Source of the DNA: an uncultured Lachnospiraceae bacterium
Lineage (GTDB): Bacteria > Bacillota > Clostridia > Lachnospirales > Lachnospiraceae
NCBI GenBank assembly: GCA_902782965.1
Contig: CACZPG010000152.1
Location: forward strand, 1 to 9,074
Reading direction: 5' to 3'
Length of the DNA: 9,074 nt
Below are positions 1 through 6,761 of this stretch, piece after piece. Positions within the stretch are counted from its first letter, which is position 1, and every line of letters begins with the position of its first letter. Below the pieces are notes generated by a model. The model saw only the letters and a list, made by a program, of their open reading frames with translations, was not told where the DNA came from and ran no database searches. Position numbers and translations under genes: made by a program.

Positions 1-572
1 AGAAGTATTCCTGGGATCTGTTTAGAAATTGCGGCAGATTCATGTGGCCTGTCATGTATCTGATCATCTATATTGCTATTGTTTATTCAGGCAGAATACT
101 AAGTAAGAGCTATCCGTTTATATTGGTATTAATGCTGGCTGTTCATCTGTTTGAATTTAGTTCCTATTATAAAAGCACAGGTATAATTAAAAATATAGAA
201 AACCGGGAATATCCTGCGGATACTTTGAATTTATATGACTTAAGTAATATAAAGCATATTCAGTATATGTTTTATTTTGACTGGTATTATTATTATAATT
301 CTGACGTTATTTTCGATGAAGTTGCTGGTTACACTAAATTAGCAATGGATAGAGGAATGACGGTTAGTAATTTCCATTTTGTAAGAGATTATGATGGTGT
401 AATACAGGAACAGATAGATAAAAGTTATCAGGAATTACTTAGTGGTAAACCTGATAAGAATACAATTTATGTTTTTCCTAAGATTTACTATGAAGGAAAT
501 GATTTATATGGTGCCTTCACTAATGTAAAAGAGGTCGAGACCGAAAAGGATGTTGTATTGATACCGGAATAA
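1..572 (+). CDS. C-terminal part of a polytopic membrane protein (DUF6311-like), 5' end outside window
   Basis: The reading frame is open from position 3 and has no stop before the left edge, so the ATG at 42 is probably an internal Met, not the start. The visible 189 residues begin KYSWDLFRNCGRFMWP, followed by two hydrophobic stretches (about residues 14-30 and 36-55) and then about 130 polar, Tyr-rich residues with no further membrane segment. From memory, the 'FR..GRF.WP..Y' pattern just before the last membrane helices resembles the C-terminal part of DUF6311-type membrane proteins, which look like GT-C glycosyltransferases. That would suggest a role in making or modifying a surface glycan, but no catalytic residue is visible in this fragment. 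The polar tail is probably a folded domain on the outer face (inference). The gene is more AT-rich than the tRNA block downstream, as is common for surface-polysaccharide genes. A hairpin follows 27 bases after the stop, so it probably ends its own transcript. Membrane protein is secure; the family name is tentative. Confidence 0.55.
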   Translation, partial: KYSWDLFRNCGRFMWPVMYLIIYIAIVYSGRILSKSYPFILVLMLAVHLFEFSSYYKSTGIIKNIENREYPADTLNLYDLSNIKHIQYMFYFDWYYYYNSDVIFDEVAGYTKLAMDRGMTVSNFHFVRDYDGVIQEQIDKSYQELLSGKPDKNTIYVFPKIYYEGNDLYGAFTNVKEVETEKDVVLIPE

Positions 573-599
573 GATTTCTCAAGGCGCTGATGGGGTGTG

Positions 600-634
600 A
601 TGTGGGTGTCGAAAGGTTCTTTTGGCACCCACAT
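600..634 (+). terminator. 16-bp hairpin after the membrane-protein gene, possible terminator with poor T-tract
   Basis: The arms 600-615 and 619-634 pair over 16 positions, including two G-T wobbles, around a 3-base loop. The core ATGTGGGTG/CACCCACAT is perfect. The position, 27 bases after the stop at 572 and before the ldh promoter, suits transcription termination. The downstream tail (TTGTATAATG) is not T-rich, so it is a weak intrinsic terminator by the usual rule. It could instead act as an RNA-stabilising 3' stem or need a factor. Confidence 0.55.
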
Positions 635-661
635 TGTATAATGGGAAACGATGTTGTACTC

Positions 662-690
662 TTGAAATGAACATATGTATATTGTAGAAT
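662..690 (+). promoter_or_regulatory. sigma-A type promoter for ldh
   Basis: TTGAAA (662-667) and TAGAAT (685-690) each match the sigma-A consensus at five of six positions, and the spacer is exactly 17 bases. The start site would fall near 697, giving an untranslated leader of about 83 bases before the ldh ATG. The spacer holds the 8-bp palindrome ACATATGT (671-678). No other pair in the gap fits as well; TTGAAA at 692-697 has only a poor -10. Confidence 0.6.
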
Positions 691-721
691 ATTGAAAGTT
701 ACAGATACTTATAGATATTTA

Positions 722-756
722 TGATAACCGTATCAATAAAATAATGTAATATACGG
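722..756 (+). repeat. Overlapping inverted repeats in the ldh leader
   Basis: Two short dyads share bases. TGATA/TATCA (722-726 and 731-735) surround ACCG, and CCGTAT/ATACGG (728-733 and 751-756) are separated by 17 bases. They are mutually exclusive as RNA stems because they share bases 731-733. They lie between the predicted ldh start site and the ribosome site and could be an operator or weak RNA structure. They may also be chance dyads in AT-rich DNA. Confidence 0.25.
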
Positions 757-779
757 ATGTAATTTGGTAAGGAGGACGT

Positions 780-1769
780 ATGAAAATTAAAACTTCCAAG
801 GTTGCTATGATAGGTTGTGGTTTCGTTGGAGCGGCTTCTTGTTTCGCTCTTATGGAAAGCGGTCTTTTCAGAGAAATGGTACTTATTGATGCTAACAAGG
901 AAAAGGCTGAGGGTGAAGCTCTTGATATAAGTCACGGACTTCCTTTTGCCAAGCCAATGGATATATACGCAGGTGATTATAGCGATATAGCTGATGCCTC
1001 AATAGTAATAGTCAGCGCAGGTGCAGCTCAGAAGCCCGGTGAAACAAGGCTTGATCTGGTTAAGAAGAACGTAAATATATTCAAATCCATAATGCCTCAG
1101 ATAAGGGATAGCGGATTTGAGGGTATTCTTCTTATAGTAGCTAATCCTGTTGATATACTTACAACTGTCGCTCAGAAACTGACCGGTTTTCCTGAGTCCA
1201 GAGTTATTGGTTCGGGTACGGTTCTTGATACAGCCAGACTTAAGTATCTGTTAGGTGAACATCTGGGTGTGGACAGCAGAAGTATTCATGCATTTATTGT
1301 TGGAGAGCATGGTGACAGTGAGATTGTAGCCTGGAGCAGTGCAAATGTCTCCGGAGTTCCTATCAATGACTTCTGTGAGCTGAGAGGCCATTTCACTCAT
1401 AGAGAATCCATGCAGAAAATAGCAGATGATGTTAAGAACAGTGCTTATACGATTATAGAGAAGAAGCAGGCTACCTATTATGGAATAGCAATGGCTGTGA
1501 GACGTATATGTGAAGCAATCATCAGAAATGAGGAGTCTATACTTCCTGTTTCTGTAACTCTTCATGGGGACTTCGGAATAGAAGGTGTCAGTCTGTCTAT
1601 GCCGGCTGTCGTAGGAAAGAGCGGAGTGGAGACTCTGGTTCCTATCAAGCTTTCCGTAGATGAGCTTGTAAAACTTCAGGAGTCTGCTGCAGCACTTAAG
1701 TCAATATATCAGGAAGCTATGGCAGATGTCGTAACAGAGGAGCAGTCTGCTTACGCTGAGAATGAATAA
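780..1769 (+). CDS. ldh: L-lactate dehydrogenase (EC 1.1.1.27)
   Basis: Cytoplasmic enzyme that reduces pyruvate to L-lactate with NADH, regenerating NAD+ in fermentation. At 329 residues it has the usual LDH/MDH length. The Rossmann motif GCGFVG is at 12-17, with the NAD-ribose-binding Asp37. The specificity loop GAAQKPGETR (81-90) carries Gln84, diagnostic for LDH; malate dehydrogenases have Arg there. It also carries the loop Arg90. The catalytic core is Asp150, Arg153 and His177 (in GEHGDSE). By alignment to allosteric bacterial LDHs, His170 of the fructose-1,6-bisphosphate site is kept, while the usual Arg173 is Lys155, so activation by FBP is plausible but unproven. The start is fixed by GGAGG at 771-775, four bases upstream. 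It has its own promoter at 662-690. A weak hairpin follows, so read-through into the deaminase gene is possible. Family and substrate are secure. Confidence 0.95.
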   Translation: MKIKTSKVAMIGCGFVGAASCFALMESGLFREMVLIDANKEKAEGEALDISHGLPFAKPMDIYAGDYSDIADASIVIVSAGAAQKPGETRLDLVKKNVNIFKSIMPQIRDSGFEGILLIVANPVDILTTVAQKLTGFPESRVIGSGTVLDTARLKYLLGEHLGVDSRSIHAFIVGEHGDSEIVAWSSANVSGVPINDFCELRGHFTHRESMQKIADDVKNSAYTIIEKKQATYYGIAMAVRRICEAIIRNEESILPVSVTLHGDFGIEGVSLSMPAVVGKSGVETLVPIKLSVDELVKLQESAAALKSIYQEAMADVVTEEQSAYAENE

Positions 1770-1804
1770 ATATTGATAGAAGGTCAGAAGTAATTAATGA
1801 GGGT

Positions 1805-1819
1805 GAAGCTATCAGCTTC
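1805..1819 (+). terminator. Small hairpin after ldh, weak or partial terminator
   Basis: GAAGCT and AGCTTC form a perfect 6-bp stem with a 3-base loop in the 83-base gap between ldh and the deaminase gene. The following GATTCAGATTTATAAT has scattered T's but no clean T-run. It might cause partial termination or only mark an RNA end. Confidence 0.3.
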
Positions 1820-1852
1820 GATTCAGATTTATAATGTGAGAGGGGAATTGAA

Positions 1853-2353
1853 ATGCCAAAGAAGATCGATTACAAAAGAACAGATTATATCAGCTGGGAT
1901 CAGTATTTTATGGGAATAGCCCAGTTGTCAGCACACAGAAGCAAGGATCCCAGTACTCAGGTTGGAGCCTGCATAGTTGGAGAGGATAACAGAATCCTGT
2001 CTGTAGGTTATAACGGAATGCCTGAGGGTTGTGATGATGATGATATGCCCTGGGGAAGAGATGGAGCTGCGCTGGACACCAAATACATATTCGTGTGTCA
2101 TGCAGAGTTAAATGCAATTCTAAATTATCGTGGAACCGGTTCCATGAAGGGAGCTAAAGTATATGTAACACTTTTCCCTTGTAATGAGTGTGCCAAGGCT
2201 ATCATTCAGAGCGGAATCAAGGAAATAATCTATATGTCTGATAAATATGCTAATACTGACAGTACAATTGCTTCAAAGAAGATGTTCGATATGACCGGAG
2301 TAAAGTACAGACAGTATGAAGCAGCAGAGAGAGACATCACTCTGAATATATAA
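1853..2353 (+). CDS. dCMP deaminase (EC 3.5.4.12), eukaryote/T4-like type
   Basis: Deaminates dCMP to dUMP, the substrate of thymidylate synthase, in the cytoplasm. The 166-residue protein has the cytidine/deoxycytidylate deaminase zinc site: His83 with the proton-shuttling Glu85 (CHAELNAI) and Cys110/Cys113 (FPCNEC). The segment GYNGMPEGC (52-60), the acidic run before PWGRD, and TKYIFVCHAELNA match what I recall of eukaryotic DCTD much better than Bacillus ComEB, which has a different insert between the N-terminal strands and the HAE motif. DCTD-type enzymes are hexamers activated by dCTP and inhibited by dTTP; the sequence alone does not show this here. The start is supported by AGGGG (1841-1845) seven bases upstream. 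No convincing promoter lies in the gap behind ldh: TATAAT at 1830-1835 has no -35 partner. It may be read from the ldh transcript. Annotation pipelines may call it comEB. Function is secure, subtype likely. Confidence 0.92.
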   Translation: MPKKIDYKRTDYISWDQYFMGIAQLSAHRSKDPSTQVGACIVGEDNRILSVGYNGMPEGCDDDDMPWGRDGAALDTKYIFVCHAELNAILNYRGTGSMKGAKVYVTLFPCNECAKAIIQSGIKEIIYMSDKYANTDSTIASKKMFDMTGVKYRQYEAAERDITLNI

Positions 2354-2411
2354 GTGAGTTAATGAAGACGATTTATTCTGACTCATTTGAGATAAGGAAA
2401 GAATAAGTGAT

Positions 2412-2849
2412 ATGAGCATAGTTTCTGAAAATGAAATATTTGAATCTTTTAGTCGTGAGGACACATATAAATTTGCAAAGGCTTTGGGCGAAAAGGCTGA
2501 GCCCGGTCAGATTTTCTGTCTGAGCGGTGATCTCGGAGTAGGGAAAACCGTTTTTGCTCAGGGCTTTGGTGCCGGTGTCGGTGTGACGGAGCCTATGTCC
2601 AGTCCTACATTTACTATACTTCAGGAATATACTGAAGGAAGACTGCCGCTTTATCACTACGATGTGTATAGAATCGGTGATGTGGATGAACTTGAGGAAA
2701 CCGGTTTCTACGAATATGTCGGAGGCGACGGGGTAGCACTGGTCGAGTGGGCTGAGCTTGTAAGGGAAGAGATTCCGGAAACGGCTGTCTGGATTACAAT
2801 CGAGAAAGATGTTGAAAAAGGGTTCGATTACAGAAGAATCACTATGTGA
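2412..2849 (+). CDS. tsaE: tRNA t6A biosynthesis ATPase TsaE
   Basis: Small P-loop ATPase that associates with TsaB-TsaD and is needed for repeated rounds of threonylcarbamoyl transfer to A37 of ANN-decoding tRNAs. The 145-residue length is typical. Walker A GDLGVGKT is at 39-46. The family-specific switch region SPTF is at 64-67, HYDVYR at 82-87 and VEWAE at 111-115. The start at 2412 leaves the usual 10-15 residue lead before the first helix. The ribosome site is weak (AAGGAA at 2394-2399, twelve bases away), and no upstream in-frame start is better. It heads the compact tsaE-tsaB-rimI-rnz-tsaD-ispD run. The 58-base gap before it shows no clear promoter, so co-transcription with the deaminase gene is possible. 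The three t6A partners in this window are complete; TsaC/Sua5 must be elsewhere. Confidence 0.95.
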   Translation: MSIVSENEIFESFSREDTYKFAKALGEKAEPGQIFCLSGDLGVGKTVFAQGFGAGVGVTEPMSSPTFTILQEYTEGRLPLYHYDVYRIGDVDELEETGFYEYVGGDGVALVEWAELVREEIPETAVWITIEKDVEKGFDYRRITM

Positions 2850-2874
2850 AATAAGTAAAAAGGTAACTATATAA

Positions 2875-3606
2875 ATGAAGATACTTGGAATAGACAGCTC
2901 CGGCATGGTAGCCTCTGTTGCCATCGTGCAGGATGACGTGTTAATAGCTGAATACACAATGAATCATAAGAGGACTCATTCAGAGACTCTGCTTCCCATG
3001 ATAGATGAGATAGTGAAAACCTCGGAGACCAAACTGGAAGAGCTGGATGCTATAGCAATTGCAGCCGGACCGGGTTCATTTACCGGTCTTAGAATAGGAG
3101 CGGCTACCGCCAAGGGACTGGCCATGTCAATAGATAAGCCTATTATTCCGGTTAATACCTGTGAAGGACTTGCCTTTAATATGTGGGGAACCGAAGGACT
3201 GATCTGCCCTATCATGGACGCAAGACGTAACCAGGTTTATACAGGACTCTATCAGGTTCTGGGAGGCATAGAAGTTATTATGGATCAGCAGCCCATGGAT
3301 ATACATGAGCTGATTCAGAAAATAAACCAGCTATCGGAAGATAAATTGAGTCAAAAGGAATCGTCCCCCAATACTCAGGTTACATTTCTGGGAGACGGTG
3401 TTCCTATATATGCAGATATAATATGGGACGAGATAAAGATTCCTTGTAAGCTGGCGCCGGCTTCCATGAACAGACAGAGGGCAGCCAGCATAGCAGCTTA
3501 TGGTGAAATGTTATATAAGGAAAAACGTTTTATAGATGCCGATGATTTTGCACCGGAATATCTGAGAAAATCACAGGCAGAAAGAGTTCGCTCGGAAAAG
3601 AATTAG
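2875..3606 (+). CDS. tsaB: t6A complex scaffold protein TsaB
   Basis: Catalytically inactive ASKHA-fold paralogue of TsaD that dimerises with it and supports its function in t6A synthesis. The N-terminal strand MKILGIDSSG, HSETLLP (35-41), the signature GPGSFTGLR (65-73), MDARRNQVY (114-122) and the C-terminal YLRKSQAE (229-236) are all present. At 243 residues the length is normal. Residues 150-168 are a polar, low-conservation loop (Ser/Lys/Gln rich) before the FLGDG strand, likely a surface insertion. Gap to tsaE is 25 bases with AAAAGG at 2858-2863; gap to rimI is 15 bases. The metal-binding His pair of TsaD is absent, as expected for TsaB. Assignment is secure from motifs and neighbours. 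Confidence 0.95.
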   Translation: MKILGIDSSGMVASVAIVQDDVLIAEYTMNHKRTHSETLLPMIDEIVKTSETKLEELDAIAIAAGPGSFTGLRIGAATAKGLAMSIDKPIIPVNTCEGLAFNMWGTEGLICPIMDARRNQVYTGLYQVLGGIEVIMDQQPMDIHELIQKINQLSEDKLSQKESSPNTQVTFLGDGVPIYADIIWDEIKIPCKLAPASMNRQRAASIAAYGEMLYKEKRFIDADDFAPEYLRKSQAERVRSEKN

Positions 3607-3621
3607 TAAGGGATATAAGTT

Positions 3622-4038
3622 ATGGCAGTTTTATATCGGGAAATTGCAAGGCTTGAAGAGAAGTATTTCTCTGATGCCTGGAGCGAAGAGATGCTTGCAG
3701 ACACATTTGAATATGATTATAATCATCTGCTGGTGGAGAAAAGAGATGGAAAAGTTGTAGGATATCTCATCTACTCCGAGGTTCAGGGAGAGGCAGAGCT
3801 GCTTAGAATCGCCGTTGATAAGAGCATGAGACGTCAGGGAATTGCAAGAAGTCTGATGACCGATATGCTGGAGGAACTTACAGATTTTGAAGCAGAACGA
3901 GTTTCGCTGGAGGTTCGGGCTCACAATATAGCTGCGGTAAAGCTGTATAAAGCCTTTGGATTTAAAGATATATTTGTAAGAGAAAACTATTATCATAATC
4001 CCGAAGATGATGCATTAATTTTCCAACTGGAATTCTAA
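3622..4038 (+). CDS. rimI: Ribosomal protein bS18 N-terminal alanine acetyltransferase RimI (GNAT)
   Basis: Acetyl-CoA-dependent N-acetyltransferase of the GNAT fold that acetylates the N-terminus of bS18; it usually sits next to tsaB in Firmicutes. The acetyl-CoA pyrophosphate loop RRQGIA is at 70-75. By alignment to E. coli RimI the catalytic Glu is Glu97 (LEVRAHN, 96-102) and the acid Tyr is Tyr109 (KLYKAFGF). The C-terminal RENYYHNPEDDA block is also characteristic of RimI. At 138 residues it is short. The N-terminus has only about seven residues before the first helix, where relatives usually have a strand of 10-15 residues. An in-frame stop at 3616-3618 rules out an earlier start. The ribosome site AAGGG (3608-3612) supports 3622. 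Other peptide or amine acetyltransferases are possible alternatives, but context favours RimI. Confidence 0.88.
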   Translation: MAVLYREIARLEEKYFSDAWSEEMLADTFEYDYNHLLVEKRDGKVVGYLIYSEVQGEAELLRIAVDKSMRRQGIARSLMTDMLEELTDFEAERVSLEVRAHNIAAVKLYKAFGFKDIFVRENYYHNPEDDALIFQLEF

Positions 4039-4063
4039 ATAAATCAGAAAAGAAAGAGAAAAG

Positions 4064-4984
4064 ATGATTGACGTTTGTTTACTGGGAACAGGCGGTATGA
4101 TGCCGCTTCCATACAGAGCACTTACCTCGCTGATGCTTCGTTACGGAGGCAGCAGCGTTCTTGTTGACTGCGGTGAAGCAACTCAGATACAGGTGAGACG
4201 CAGAGGCTGGAGTTTCAATCCTATAGATGTAATACTTATTACACATTTTCATGCAGATCATATAAGTGGTCTGCCGGGAATGTTGCTTGCCATGGGAAAT
4301 GCAGAGAGACTTGAGCCGGTAACCATTGTGGGACCGAAAGGAATCGAGCATGTGGTCAGATCGCTCTGCGTTATCGCTCCGAGACTTCCCTTTGAACTTA
4401 AGTTTATCGAGCTGGATGATTCACTGCAGGAACAGACCCTGGAACTGGTGGGGCTCCGGATCAAGGCCTTTAAGGTTAATCATAATATGTTGTGCTATGG
4501 TTATTCCTTTGAACTTGACAGAGCAGGCAAGTTCGATGCGGAGGCAGCGAAAGCTCTGGGACTTCCGGTGAATTTATGGAACAGGCTCCAGCATGGTGAG
4601 GATGTAGAATTCGAAGGAAAGGTATATACAGGCGATATGGTAATGGGGCCTGCACGAAAAGGTCTGAAGATTACTTATTCCACTGATACCAGACCTACTG
4701 CAAAGATAGAAGAAGAGGCTGCCGGTGCTGATATATTTATCTGTGAAGGAATGTATGGTGAAAAGGACGAAGAGTCTATTACAAAAGCCAGAGATAAGAA
4801 ACATATGACGATGTATGAGGCTGCCGAAATAGCAGCGAAGGCACAGCCTAAGGAGCTATGGCTGACGCATTATTCTCCTTCCATGATAAAGCCTGAACAG
4901 TATACAGATGAAGTAAGGAAAATATTCCCTCAGACAATTATCTGTAAAGACCGGAGAACTGTGGAGTTAAAATTCATAGATTAA
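4064..4984 (+). CDS. rnz: Ribonuclease Z (tRNA 3' endonuclease, EC 3.1.26.11)
   Basis: Metallo-beta-lactamase-fold endonuclease that cuts the 3' trailer of tRNA precursors. At 306 residues it is the short bacterial form. All metal ligands are visible: His61, His63, Asp65 and His66 (HFHADH), His140 (VNHN), Asp208 (STDTRP), and His269 (LTHYSPS). His247 of the KKHMT motif is present too. The substrate-clamping exosite arm fits residues 150-200, ending in the GPARKG element typical of tRNase Z arms. The N-terminal strand reads GTGGMMPLPYRALTS, where better-known RNase Z proteins have 'GTGSGVPT..RN.S'; I take this as a lineage variant. It is placed between rimI and tsaD with only 25 and 24 bases on either side of the most likely starts, so it belongs to the same operon and also acts on tRNA. 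The ribosome site is a purine run (AGAAAGAG) rather than a clean AGGAGG. Confidence 0.93.
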   Translation: MIDVCLLGTGGMMPLPYRALTSLMLRYGGSSVLVDCGEATQIQVRRRGWSFNPIDVILITHFHADHISGLPGMLLAMGNAERLEPVTIVGPKGIEHVVRSLCVIAPRLPFELKFIELDDSLQEQTLELVGLRIKAFKVNHNMLCYGYSFELDRAGKFDAEAAKALGLPVNLWNRLQHGEDVEFEGKVYTGDMVMGPARKGLKITYSTDTRPTAKIEEEAAGADIFICEGMYGEKDEESITKARDKKHMTMYEAAEIAAKAQPKELWLTHYSPSMIKPEQYTDEVRKIFPQTIICKDRRTVELKFID

Positions 4985-4997
4985 GTTACTGTGAAAA

Positions 4998-5003
4998 GAG
5001 AGG
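4998..5003 (+). promoter_or_regulatory. Ribosome binding site that sets the tsaD start at 5009
   Basis: GAGAGG lies five bases before ATG 5009, a good position. The in-frame GTG at 4991 lies upstream of this site, has no comparable site of its own, and would add six residues (MKREEE) not expected in TsaD. Confidence 0.75.
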
Positions 5004-5008
5004 AAGAA

Positions 5009-6043
5009 ATGGTAAGAATACTTGGGATAGAAACCTCCTGTGATGAAACGGCAGCAGCGGTTGTCGCAGACGGCAGAGAGGTTCTTTCAAATGTAATATA
5101 TACGCAGATTCCCACACATACCCTGTATGGTGGTGTAGTTCCGGAGATTGCGTCAAGAGAGCATGTACTGAAGATCAATCAGGTTATTAAGAAGGCTCTT
5201 TCTGATGCTGAGCTTGGCTGGGAGGATATAGATGCGATTGCTGTAACCTATGGTCCCGGTCTGGTGGGACCGCTCCTTATAGGTGTAAGTACAGCCAAGG
5301 CTCTCGCTTATGCCAAGAACATTCCTCTTGTGGGAGTGAATCATATCGAAGGTCACATTTGTGCGAATTATTTATCTGAAGCTTCTGCTTCTTCAGATGA
5401 CAGAAGTCTGACTCCTCCATATATGTGCCTTGTAGCATCCGGAGGTCATTCTCACATAGTTCGTGTAGATGATTATGATAAATTCACTATAATCGGCAGA
5501 ACCCATGATGATGCAGCGGGAGAAGCTTTCGATAAGGTAGCCCGTGCCATCGGTCTTGGATATCCCGGAGGTCCGAAGGTGGATAAGCTTGCCAGAGAAG
5601 GTAATCCGCAGGCTATAGAATTTCCAAGAGCAAGTGTAGGTGATTCGCCTTACGATTTCTCTTTCAGTGGAATTAAATCTTCGGTTCTGAATTATCTGAA
5701 TGGTGCCGAAATGAAGGGGCTGGAAATTAATAAGGCTGATGTAGCTGCTTCTTTCCAGCAGGCAGTTATCGATGTACTTGCAGATCATACTATTAAGGCG
5801 GCCATTGATTATGGTTTGAAGACGGTTGCTCTTGCGGGGGGTGTGGCTGCTAACTCACTTCTCAGAAATACTATGAAGGAAAGAGCAGAGAAGGCAGGGC
5901 TGTCATTTAGATGCCCTGAGCTGATATATTGTACCGACAATGGAGCAATGATAGCATCCGCAGGCTACTTTGAATTCATGGCAGGCAGACGTGCAGATTT
6001 ATATTTAAATGCAGTACCGAATCTGAAAATCGGGGAGAGATAA
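5009..6043 (+). CDS. tsaD: tRNA N6-adenosine threonylcarbamoyltransferase TsaD (EC 2.3.1.234)
   Basis: Catalytic subunit of the t6A complex; transfers the threonylcarbamoyl group from threonylcarbamoyl-AMP to A37 of ANN-decoding tRNAs. From ATG 5009 it has 344 residues, the usual length, and starts directly with MVRILGIETSCDETAAAVV as in the family. The metal-binding His112 and His116 (NHIEGH) are present. So are the nucleotide-binding SGGHS (144-148), the DDAAGEAFDKVAR helix (168-180), AGGVAAN (276-282) and the metal ligand Asp310 (CTDNGAM). The frame extends to a GTG at 4991, but the ribosome site and family start both favour 5009. It lies 24 bases after rnz, and its stop TAA abuts the ispD ATG (TAAATG), so the two are probably translationally coupled. 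TsaE and TsaB are upstream in the same run, forming a full TsaBDE set. Confidence 0.96.
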   Translation: MVRILGIETSCDETAAAVVADGREVLSNVIYTQIPTHTLYGGVVPEIASREHVLKINQVIKKALSDAELGWEDIDAIAVTYGPGLVGPLLIGVSTAKALAYAKNIPLVGVNHIEGHICANYLSEASASSDDRSLTPPYMCLVASGGHSHIVRVDDYDKFTIIGRTHDDAAGEAFDKVARAIGLGYPGGPKVDKLAREGNPQAIEFPRASVGDSPYDFSFSGIKSSVLNYLNGAEMKGLEINKADVAASFQQAVIDVLADHTIKAAIDYGLKTVALAGGVAANSLLRNTMKERAEKAGLSFRCPELIYCTDNGAMIASAGYFEFMAGRRADLYLNAVPNLKIGER

Positions 6044-6730
6044 ATGGTAAGTGCAATAATCCTTGCGGCTGGTTCCGGAAGCCGTATGAAATCAGATAAA
6101 GCTAAACAATATATTGAAATAAACGGAAAACCGCTTCTCTACTACAGCCTCAAGGTATTTGATGCAAGTGTGGTTGACGAGATAATTCTTGTAACCAGGC
6201 CGAAGGATATCGATTATGTAAAAGAGGAAATAGTGGATAGGTTTGGATTTCACAAGGTACGGAAGGTGGTACCCGGTGGAAGAGAGAGATTCGAATCCGT
6301 GAGTAAGGGTATCAGGGCGTGTGATAAGAGAAATAAGATCATCATGATTCATGACTGCGCCAGACCCTGTGTGACCAACCGTATGATACTTGATTCTATT
6401 TCCGGGGCGAGACGTTATAAAGCCTGCACAGTGGCAATGCCCGTGAAGGATACTATCAAGATTGTAGATGAAAATGAATTCGGAATCGAGACTCCGGACA
6501 GAAGCCGGGTGTATCAGATTCAGACTCCGCAGACCTTTGACAGAGCACTTCTTCTGGAAGCCTATGAAAGACTCAGACTCAGCGGGGACAGAGATATTAC
6601 TGATGATACCATGATCGTTGAAAGATATATGGATGTTCACTCTAAAATGATAGAGGGCAGTTATGAGAATATAAAGGTAACTACCCCGGAGGATATACGA
6701 ATCGCAGAAATGTATCTTGCGTCAAAATAA
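6044..6730 (+). CDS. ispD: 2-C-methyl-D-erythritol 4-phosphate cytidylyltransferase IspD (EC 2.7.7.60)
   Basis: Third enzyme of the MEP isoprenoid pathway: joins CTP and methylerythritol 4-phosphate to give CDP-ME and pyrophosphate. At 228 residues the length is standard. The CTP-binding loop AAGSGSRM is at 8-15, with Arg14 and Lys21 (KQY) as the catalytic basic pair. GGRERFESV (78-86), HDCARPCV (103-110), MPVKDTIK (132-139), QTPQTF (160-165), TDDTMIVE (186-193) and NIKVTTPEDI (209-218) follow in family order. It has no gap to tsaD: its ATG directly follows the TAA, and its ribosome site (GGGGAG, 6032-6037) lies within the end of tsaD. This implies coupling of isoprenoid synthesis to the tRNA operon by layout only; no functional link is known to me. 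IspD-like TarI enzymes (CDP-ribitol) are an alternative, but the motifs and absence of teichoic acid genes favour IspD. Confidence 0.9.
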   Translation: MVSAIILAAGSGSRMKSDKAKQYIEINGKPLLYYSLKVFDASVVDEIILVTRPKDIDYVKEEIVDRFGFHKVRKVVPGGRERFESVSKGIRACDKRNKIIMIHDCARPCVTNRMILDSISGARRYKACTVAMPVKDTIKIVDENEFGIETPDRSRVYQIQTPQTFDRALLLEAYERLRLSGDRDITDDTMIVERYMDVHSKMIEGSYENIKVTTPEDIRIAEMYLASK

Positions 6731-6761
6731 TCTTAAAGCTAAAACACTATAAGGCATAATT

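Noticed and set aside
637..642. TATAAT right after the first hairpin as a promoter -10; similar at 1830-1835 and 8866-8871
   Set aside because: None has a recognisable -35 at 16-18 bases upstream. Such hexamers are common in AT-rich gaps.
2373..2957. 194-residue open frame on the - strand across tsaE and the start of tsaB
   Set aside because: It runs antisense to clear tsaE and tsaB genes, has no recognisable motif and is rich in Ser/Phe/Ile typical of reversed coding DNA.
4991..5008. GTG start for tsaD at 4991
   Set aside because: The ribosome site GAGAGG lies between it and ATG 5009, and TsaD proteins start at the strand that 5009 encodes.
6092..6640. 182-residue open frame on the - strand within ispD
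   Set aside because: It lies fully inside a gene with all IspD motifs and shows no domain of its own.
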